Positions 54,201 through 63,200 of a stretch of 64,000 bases of DNA are shown one piece after another. Below the pieces are notes generated by a model. That model was not told where the DNA came from. It saw nothing but the letters and a program-made list of their open reading frames with translations, and ran no database searches. The translations under genes and the position numbers were made by a program. Position 1 is the first letter of the stretch; every line of letters begins with the position of its first letter. Source of the DNA: Lunularia cruciata (Eukaryota; Streptophyta; Marchantiopsida; Lunulariales; Lunulariaceae); contig OX419756.1 in the NCBI GenBank assembly GCA_948567375.1, forward strand, positions 55,380,333 through 55,444,332, written 5' to 3'.

Positions 54201-57200
54201 TAAGTTAATTCTTCTACAAGGGTGATTCACAAGACCAAAACCTTCCATTTTGTGAAGTCTTGGGTTGCTTAACATCATCTCAGGTGTATTCTATGTTGCT
54301 TCAGTGTTGGGTGTTATTAATGTTGCGTGAGTGAATTTTGGTGTGTTGTCTCTGAGCTTTGATACCAGAAAGAGGTCTAGTATTGTTGTGTGTTAGTGAT
54401 GTCTGATACATCAGAGATTAGAATGACTACCAGACCTTCTACTTCAAGGAGCAGAAACAGTAGTTCTCATTAATGAGATCATTATTATGTTAGTCTAACA
54501 AAAATAACATCGAGTAGAGAAGGAAGAACTGAGAAATAGCATGAGAGGAATGCAAGAGAATGAGAGAGGTCGTATGCGCGAGAGATCGTTTGAGGGAAAG
54601 GGCAAGTAACAAATGGGCTCAATGCAAGAAACTCTAACCTCTATCTTCTACAGAATACGATACAAGAAGTAAAACAAAAGACGTAGAAGAGAACTACAAT
54701 TCAAAGCGGTGTGACTTCGAGCTCTATCATTGATAAGATATTTTGAATCTCATGATAGGAACTCTGTTCTATCCAAGTCATGGCAGCCTACGAAAAACTA
54801 CAGTCTATCCTTTAACAGGCCTGATAGCTTTAATTTCGCATGAATCAGCAGTGTTTTTTTTTTGCGCACTAAGAATTGTTGTATCAATGTTTGACGTGCC
54901 TCATTCATGTTCTTGTAAGACAACGTACCTCAAACTTTGCAAGTACTTTATATTTATCCTCAAGTGGTGCAAAGCGAGCTTCCGTATTTAGGCATTCATC
55001 CTTCACAGTCCTCCACTTATTTGCAGTTGCAGTTAGCATGTCAAGGTTTTCGGGAGGAATGTTGAGCATTGCTGTAACGCTGCAAATAGTTTAAACCCCA
55101 AGACAGTATTAATACATCCGCCCAACAAACTACGCTCGGAGAGCCGGTATGCAATTTAATTTACCTTTCACCGACAATTATCACATCGGTCAGTATTTTA
55201 AAAATTCAAAGAGAAAGCTAGTATCCAATCTTTATAAAGTGTAATCCACTGGTATCGTAGGCTACAAGTTTCATAGATTCGAGAAAAAATAAAATAAAAA
55301 GGAGATATTCTATGTGTGAGTACATAAATCTGCGCTCAGAGTTTGTTTTTCCAAAGTCTATACTCAACCGACAAAGGAAAGAAGGCATTTGACCTCTGAA
55401 GGTAAGCATGTATAGCGTCCAGTTCTGTTTTTGCAATCTGATTCAGTAAAGTTCTGCGAACATCGTAGAAAAGCAGGTTTCAGACGAATGAACATAAGAA
55501 AACAAAGAAAAGGAGAAAGAAGGCCATGTAACTGGTAAAAATGAGACTGATGTTTCAGTATAAGCTAGCTAGAAAATTTGCAGACTTTCTATAATTTTCT
55601 TTCTTAAGTTTTCCTATCTCTGCGTTTATATGATACATTTTGTACGCACGTGAACTTAACGACCCAAGCCTCGCAGTGAGAGATGATTGACTGCTTTAGG
55701 ATACCGCACTCGATGCGTAGAAATCGTAAATTAGTTATTGTCTCTTCTGCCTGCATGACAGAATATATGAGCAGGTCTTTATTTCCATGCATGTGCTAGT
55801 ATCCATTGAGGTGCAGGGCAGATTAAGGCTACTGTACAGCACTCCAGGGTAAGCTGCAGATGTAGCTAAACTTTATAAGCTTAAAATGAAGAACTTAATC
55901 TGCATGAGTTCAAGTGTTCTACCTCTCGACCCCAGTGAGCAGTTGATATTGTCAATAAAAGATGTGTTCGTTCTCTGGGATACGGAGGGTGAAGGTTTAA
56001 AAAATAGAAATTTCTGCAGAGTAGTCTTGGGTTCATGATATAAATATTTCTCTAGCTTGGAGTAAGACCTATGTCACCAAGCGCAGATCATATATCCCTC
56101 GACCACTTATACATACTTGTAAATCCAAACGGTACCAAATTTCTCTAGTACATAAAATACAGCACCTGAACATCTTCTATCAAGTCTTTGTATTTGATTA
56201 TATCAGTCTCAAAGGCTAACAAAGGCTTCTTTGCCCGCTCATACCTGCGCAAGATGAAAGAGGAATTAGCGACTTGAATCATGAGAATAGCTAGTAGCAG
56301 GAGACCTCGAGATAAGTGAACTTGTTATTGAGACGGGAACACGAAGGAAGAAACAAGGTACCGTCGTATGTAAGCATCCTTATCCTGGTCCCAAACACTT
56401 TTGAACTTTCTTTCCCAGGATTGTAAGAACAGTTGCACTTTGTCATTGACTGAAAGTATAGCTGATGTTATGACTAAAAGTACGTCCTCTTGATCAGGAG
56501 TAATAACCTGCAACACAACCAATAGATTTAAACTGCCTTGGAGATAACCACAGGGGGAAAACGATGTTTTTAGATATCAGCAGATGTACTTTTACGCTTT
56601 ATTCACAGAAGATGAATGTCTCAAACACAGAAGATCCAGGGAGAACATATATGAATAATGGGAGCAGAAGCCGTCACCATACGGGGATCCAGAACCCACT
56701 TAGGACCGAACCGATACGAACCAAAAACATGCATATGGAAGCAATGAAATGCATGTAGGAACGGATGCAAACTGAATTCAAACTGATCTAAGCAAGTGAA
56801 TGCAGGGCGGAACATGAGCGAAATCTATAAAAGCAGAAGCGAAGATTGATACATTCCATGAGCAGCATGTACAGTGAAACGGTATGCATCATGTAAGAAA
56901 GGAAGCAAGCCTTCTCGAGCAGAAACAGAGTAAGAGAGAGTAGGAAGATACCCTTGAAAGCAACGGGAAAGCATTGGACAAGTAGGAAAATAGAGCAGAA
57001 TCAGAGGATGCATCTGAAACTGAAGCAGAGGAGAACCATCGAGAGAGTAGGAAGGTACACTCGAGAGCAAAGGGTAAGCACTGAGCAAGTAGGAAAACAC
57101 AGCGTAAGTGGATGTTGGCTGGGCTGGAGCGAACTGTGAGAGGACTGAATAGTGTATATCACAGCATGCTCTATGAGCGCATGAGTCCTAAAACACTAAA

Positions 57201-60200
57201 CAGTAGGAGGAAGCAGCCAGCCTGTCCTAGTAAACCTGCACGGAAGCGAGAACGACTTCATGAGTGCCCCAGGAAGCGCTGAAGTAGCTGGGCTAATGTC
57301 TGTACCCCTCATACTGAGTTTCGGTCCGAAAGCTCATGATTGCCAAGGCAAACTCGGGTGCTTGCAAAAGTGCCGGTCAGGAATGGTCATATTAATATGT
57401 GCAGGAACTATCGGGCTTTGGAAGAGTAGCAGTAGGGCAAGAAAATAAAAGCTGTCCTGATAGAAATGGAAAAACGCAAAGAGAAAATGCAGATGCAAAT
57501 TGTGAGAATAACAGAAGCAAAGAGGTAAGAGCCGAGCAAGAACATGAACAAGAGTACGAAGAGCAGGGGGAGAGCATCAGATGAGAGCGAGAGGATGAGG
57601 GAGGTTGTCTTAGTAAGAGGGAGCGAGTAGCGTGTGCGTGTCACCCGTGCGGCCCGGGGCAGAAAACAGTAGAGTAGGTATCATACAAAATAGTAAAACT
57701 TCGACGGCTTTGTCATCCAGTGAGAAGATATACCTCATAAAAACTTGGAAGATATTTCTGTGAGGTTGTGGTGGAAGGAGGAGTTGAGTTTCCAGCCTGC
57801 TGATTGACGTCAGCTTTTTTTTGTGAGACTGGGGAGCTAATTGCCGGCTTTTCTTTACTCTTCTCCGATGAAGAAGTTGTACCAGAAGAAACTGAAGGGG
57901 TTTGCTTCGGTCCGGTTTTGCTTTCAACCACTAGACCCGACTGAGTTCGTAAGCGAGGGACGACTGAGATTACTGCAACCAGCTCTCTTGCTACAGTTTG
58001 AACAATGTCCAATATATCCTGCCGGAAATAACAAACCAAGATCAGACGCCTTTGAAGCTGTTGGCAAAAGCTTGTGAAGACTTCCAATCTGCGAATGGAA
58101 GCCTAGTTGAGGGTTGCTCAAAGAACATACATCGACATAAAATACGTCATCTTAGCCAACCTGGAATTTACCAGCCACGAGATACGAACCTGTATTGAGG
58201 GAGTTATTTTGACATGTCCAGAGGCTTTTTCCAGAGCTGCAAGAGTATTAAATACAGGATTGAGCATTTTTGCCTCTGCACTCAGAGCCCTTGAGAGCTC
58301 CTGCAGTGATTTCATTACAGAACAGCGCAGGGCTTTCTCCATTTCAACTTCAACCTGAAATCCATGAGAATAGGTATAATAACCGGAGTCAGCTAGAAAT
58401 AAAGAACATTATGTCTGCTGCAACACTCAAATCTAACTTGAGCTTCTCCTGTGATGAACATATGCCTTGTCCACCAAGAGTAACTTTGATCTTGGAGTTG
58501 CTACCTTCGGGATTGCCCCAATTCCCGAAAATATTCGTTTGATGGAATTCAGAACCCGTTAAAAATAACCCAGTTCCACCTCACGTCTGACTGGATTTGG
58601 CTGGGACAATTGAAGGTAATGTAGTAAAAATCTTAATAAGTGTCAGTCATAAAGAGAGGTAAGTGAAATTTATATTCGAATTTATATTTTTATTTTATTT
58701 TTATATGTATATTTATATACCTCTGTAAACAACACCAGCCTTTGACAAAAAAACTGCGCTACAATGTGAAGCATGAAAGGAAGACCTCGACAACTATTGA
58801 ATCTACTTAATTCTACATCAGGAGTATAGCGCTGGTTGCTGTTTAGGGCATCAAATTCACCCAGTCGTGAGGATCAGCTTCTTACAATATTCTTCCGAGA
58901 GTAAGGTACCATTGACTTCATGAAGCATCCATGGTACTGTAAACCCCTCAAAACTAAAACGGATGGCTAATTGATGTAAGCACTTCTCAGCCAACAATTA
59001 CCTTTCTTCTGTACTCTTCCCATTTGCTTCTCACTTCTTCAGAGTCACTAGCACATTTTTCATAAGAAGTGCCAATCGTGTCCTTTATATTGTTGTAAAG
59101 TCGCTGGAGCCGCTCCCGTAGTGTCTCACGATGTTCGGCCTGCTTAGCTTCAAATTCGCTAATCTCATAAACCTTCTTTCTCTCGAGGTTAATGAGCCAG
59201 GCTTCACTCATCGTAACGCAGTATTGCGAGATTCTCTTGTTGGACCCGTCAATCTGTATTATCGTGGCTTCCACAACATGGCATTTCACTCGCACATCAT
59301 AGAGGTAATCAGCCAATTCCTCTCTGTTTGATAGCCAGGTGTGCTGCGATGGAAATAAAGTGCTCTGAATTAGATATGTGAACTCGACGACTTAGAGAAA
59401 TGCCGAGGAGCAGAGGGATTTAAAGCTTTTATAGTGTTCATTTCTTATGGAAACTTCTGTACGCACCCCAATAGATAAGATATTCAAAGTATACGTCACA
59501 ATATGACCAGTAGAACTTTTGCTGACCTTGGTCAGACCTGGTTCCACGCTGTTATCAAGCTGAAAAACACGGTCTGATACCAGGCCTCTCATAACTGGAT
59601 CCATACCACCTAGTAACTGAATAGACATAAAGCTGTATCAGTCAAGTTTCTGTTTCTCCAGAAGTGATATAAGACCTCTTTTAATCCCAACCTATTCACA
59701 ACACTACAACACGGGACATCTCACAGAGATAATTTCATATCTTTTTTCTTGGTTCAGCATACCCGATGGGTGCATGCCATTGACTATCCCTTGCTGTTCG
59801 GTGCAAATGATCTGAATTTACGTGTATTACAAAGTCATCAATTCCAACGACCATTGTTAGGTTCCTATGCAGGAGCTAGGAACGAGCCATCCACCTTGTT
59901 ATAGTCACGGGCAACAAGCAAAACGTTGTTGCGCAATATCCACAAGTCTTCATTGGCAGCCAGAAAGTCCAGAGCATGACGTGGGATCTCAAAACCCAAA
60001 TATGTCCAATAATGCACCTGCATAATGTGTAATATACCTAGCATAAGATGCCAGCAATTTATCTGCTGTAGTTCGTATGCCAGGGCAGCATGACCACGGA
60101 TAATTTCTTCGAGTACTAAAAGCATGTGAGAAAGCAGCTCCTGACGTGAGCTCCTGATATTGTATCTGATTTAAGGATCTTGATCCTACGACCACATTTA

Positions 60201-63200
60201 AACGTTTGTTCGAATTCGAACGTCCGAACGTTTGTCCAGTTTCGAATGAATTCGAACGTTTGTCCAGTTTACTTTATCATCTTCAGATTGACGCCAGACA
60301 ACCTCATCTAGAGTGAGCTCACAAGTTCGCAGCATAATTACCTCATGAAACATGGTAAGGAGGGTTGGATCAAATTTCAGCACAACCACACCCTCGCCAC
60401 CTTCATCCAGCAAGCTTCTCTCTAGCTTTTTCATCGAATTGGGATCAACGCTTTGGGCCCATTCAGCATGCTGACTGGCTACAAACTGCATGAGTCCCAC
60501 AGTCAAGGATACAACCACCAAACGCGAGTTTTCTTCTAGTGCAAGGGTGTTCTAACCTTGCAAACTTTGTTACACGGTATATGCCTCAGTACTTGTTATG
60601 TGGTCCAGAACGAGCAGCCCGCGGACAGATCCGCTAGGTAGTCTGATAAGGGACTATGCAAGAACAGTGCTATCGGGGCAAGATAGAATCAGACTCCGAT
60701 CCAAGTTTCTCGCAATACCCATAATCACTCAACTTGATCTTGTAACACAATTCCAGTTTCTATGCTATACGATCCATTACTTGTCTGTTGTGTAGTGTGA
60801 CGGTAAAAGAAAACCAGGGCTTGTACAAGTGACAGGAATAATCTAGTGGCTCATTTATAACCTTCTCAATGTACGTGATCCCTGATAGGATTACAGTTCT
60901 CCAATGACAATAAGTGAAATTTTAAGAGGACAGCTTCTCCTCTCAAGAAAGAAAAACTGGTCTGATCTCAACCTGGATTATGGAGATTATGGAGATTGTA
61001 ATATGTTAGTTTTGATAATCTCTAGTTTAGTGACTAGATACATGATTAAGGTGAAGTGAGGCCGCAGCCCTAATTAGGGCTCTGCAAAGCAACCTTCTAG
61101 AGCTTGCTTGTGTATATATATGAGTGCTCTCTGCTCATGTTGAGGTAAGTTCTCATACAAGGATCATTCTCAGCACCTTGTACCTTGTTTTAGGTGTGTT
61201 CTATGTTGCTTACCACTGGGGAACCTTTCATGCTGCGTGAATGCTGCTGTGTACTATCTTTGAAGGCTCTAAGAGAGAGTGAGTTGAATATTGCTGAGTG
61301 CAATCAGGAGTGTCTACTCTGGCGAGACTAGGAAAGCTGAGTGCTAGGATGTCTGATACATCAGAAGTCAGAATGACTAAGGATAGACCATCTACTTCAA
61401 AGACTAGGAAGAAAGGTTCTCATCATAATATATACGTGAAGCTTGACTACAGGGCAGGGCAGTTGAGCCTCCAGAGTTGAATCACTTCCCACTTCTTAAC
61501 TTAGCACGCTTATTGTGTTTATCTGCTATGTCTTGAACCTGGTGTAAGCTGATCCCTTCCCTAAAAACACAGGGACAATTTTTCTCTCTCAAAGAAGAAT
61601 GAGTGAGAGGTAGCCTTGCCTGCTGAATAGAAGCCACGATATGATTATACTGGATAGAAAGGTCAGGACCTCCGTAGCCTTCAAGTAGGTAGGGTGCGGC
61701 GTCATTGAGAAGTGCCATAGGTTTTCTGAGCCTTTTCCCAAAGTGTAATGACCAGATGGCAGAGCCCGCATACTGGGGAAATGAAAAATCCATCAAAGGT
61801 CGTCTCCTGAGCTGATCAAACTGTTTCTTTAGCATGGCCAACTCCGCACCAAAGGCTGCGAACACCTGTCACGGATTGTAAATTCCTTTTCACTAAGTTA
61901 GAAGCAACCACCTAGCTGGCCCGATTTGAAGATGATGGATGATCTTATTTGTAGCAGACGCTGAGACCAGTCTGCAACTCAACTCCACAGCTGCTGTTTC
62001 ACGCGCCATTACTTAGCTTTCTGATGCTCCAGGGCACTTTCCAATTTGAAGAAATATCCTTTTAAAATTGCAAATTGACATATAACGCCAGAACTAGAGA
62101 TGGAGCTATCCCAACCAATAAAGCGCTGCACACAGCATTTACACCATAGCAGAATGACTATCTAGGACTTCGACACTTCGACACATTTAACCACAAGGGA
62201 ATCATGCCTACAAAAATCCTTTGACAAGGATACTCTTTAATGGATGTCTTATTGTCTACAAACATTTCACATCAATCACAATCATCTCATTTCCAGCAAT
62301 CGAACCTGTATGTAAATTACCTGTTCTGTCATTTTTTCAACACAAATGCGGATTGGAGTTCGACAAGCCATGAACTTGAATGCCTCCAGCAACTCAATAC
62401 TTTCTGACAACGAGGACGCATGTCTAAATCCCATCAGCATCGTGTTCTGCATCATGACCTGCAAAACCCGTTCATACCTCGTGGTGACTTCCAGCAAGGT
62501 GTTGGGTCCATACTTACGCTATTCAAGTGAAACATGGAAATAATGTACGGAAGAATCAGCAGTAATATACTGCTGTGAATTTGCACTCCTCGCCTATGTG
62601 AGGAGCCAAACTTCGAAGCAGCGTTGTTGTATCTCGAGTATGAGGTGGAAAGATCTTTCAATGACGTATTATTGAACTTGAACTCAAGCATCAACGTTAT
62701 TACCTCGAGATCTGTAACTCCCTCCTTGAATTCGTGAAAATCATCGTGCCATTTAGTCACCTTCACATCTAACAGATTGTAAGATAGAGACCTCAAGTTG
62801 TTCACCAGCTTCTGAAAGGTTTCTTGGGAGTCATTAAGAGACTTCGTGAGTTCCAGGCCCCTAGCGCCGCCAAAAGCAGGGAGCTTTAAATTGTGGGAAA
62901 ACTGGCTCTGGGCATCACAGACCTGATCATAAAGGAACCGAGCAAAAAATTGCAGTATGAGTAAGAATTTAGCCCTATCTGGGTTGTTTGGCCCCAGGTG
63001 AAACGAATTGTTTATTTCAAATGAAAGTCCAACCTTGTACCACGTTCACCAAGATATGTCTTTCAAACCAATTGCTTGTTGGCTTTGAAAGAGGCTCATC
63101 TCAACCTCCTGTCGCAGTTATTACAAACTACAACAGATTATCACTACTATCCCAGATTACCGCGCAAACTATAGTTTCACTGACTACACATTCCAGATTC

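Larger units (their letters stand above)
46300..54472 (+). mobile_element. Element D: copia retrotransposon nested in the E1 LTR
   Basis: 5' LTR 46300-46748 and 3' LTR 54041-54472, same family as A-C, opposite orientation to E1. It contains gag, protease, the C-terminal half of integrase, reverse transcriptase and RNase H, interrupted by element E2 (48039 to about 51640), with about 490 bp of integrase lost at the right joint. The right terminus is CATTA rather than CATCA and the expected AGTTA duplication is incomplete, consistent with a small terminal deletion. Multiple stops and frameshifts. Confidence 0.87.
43459..54500 (-). mobile_element. Element E1: second copia family, host of a nested cluster
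   Basis: Minus-strand copia element with 3' LTR 43459-43760 and 5' LTR 46051-46299 plus 54473-54500, the latter split by element D. An exact AAAAT duplication (43454-43458 and 54501-54505) proves the outer boundaries across 11 kb. The interior (43761-46050) keeps gag and RNase H but lacks integrase and most of the reverse transcriptase. The primer-binding site TGGTACCAGAG on the minus strand next to 46050 is the usual initiator-tRNA 3'-end type, unlike elements A-D. Confidence 0.9.
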
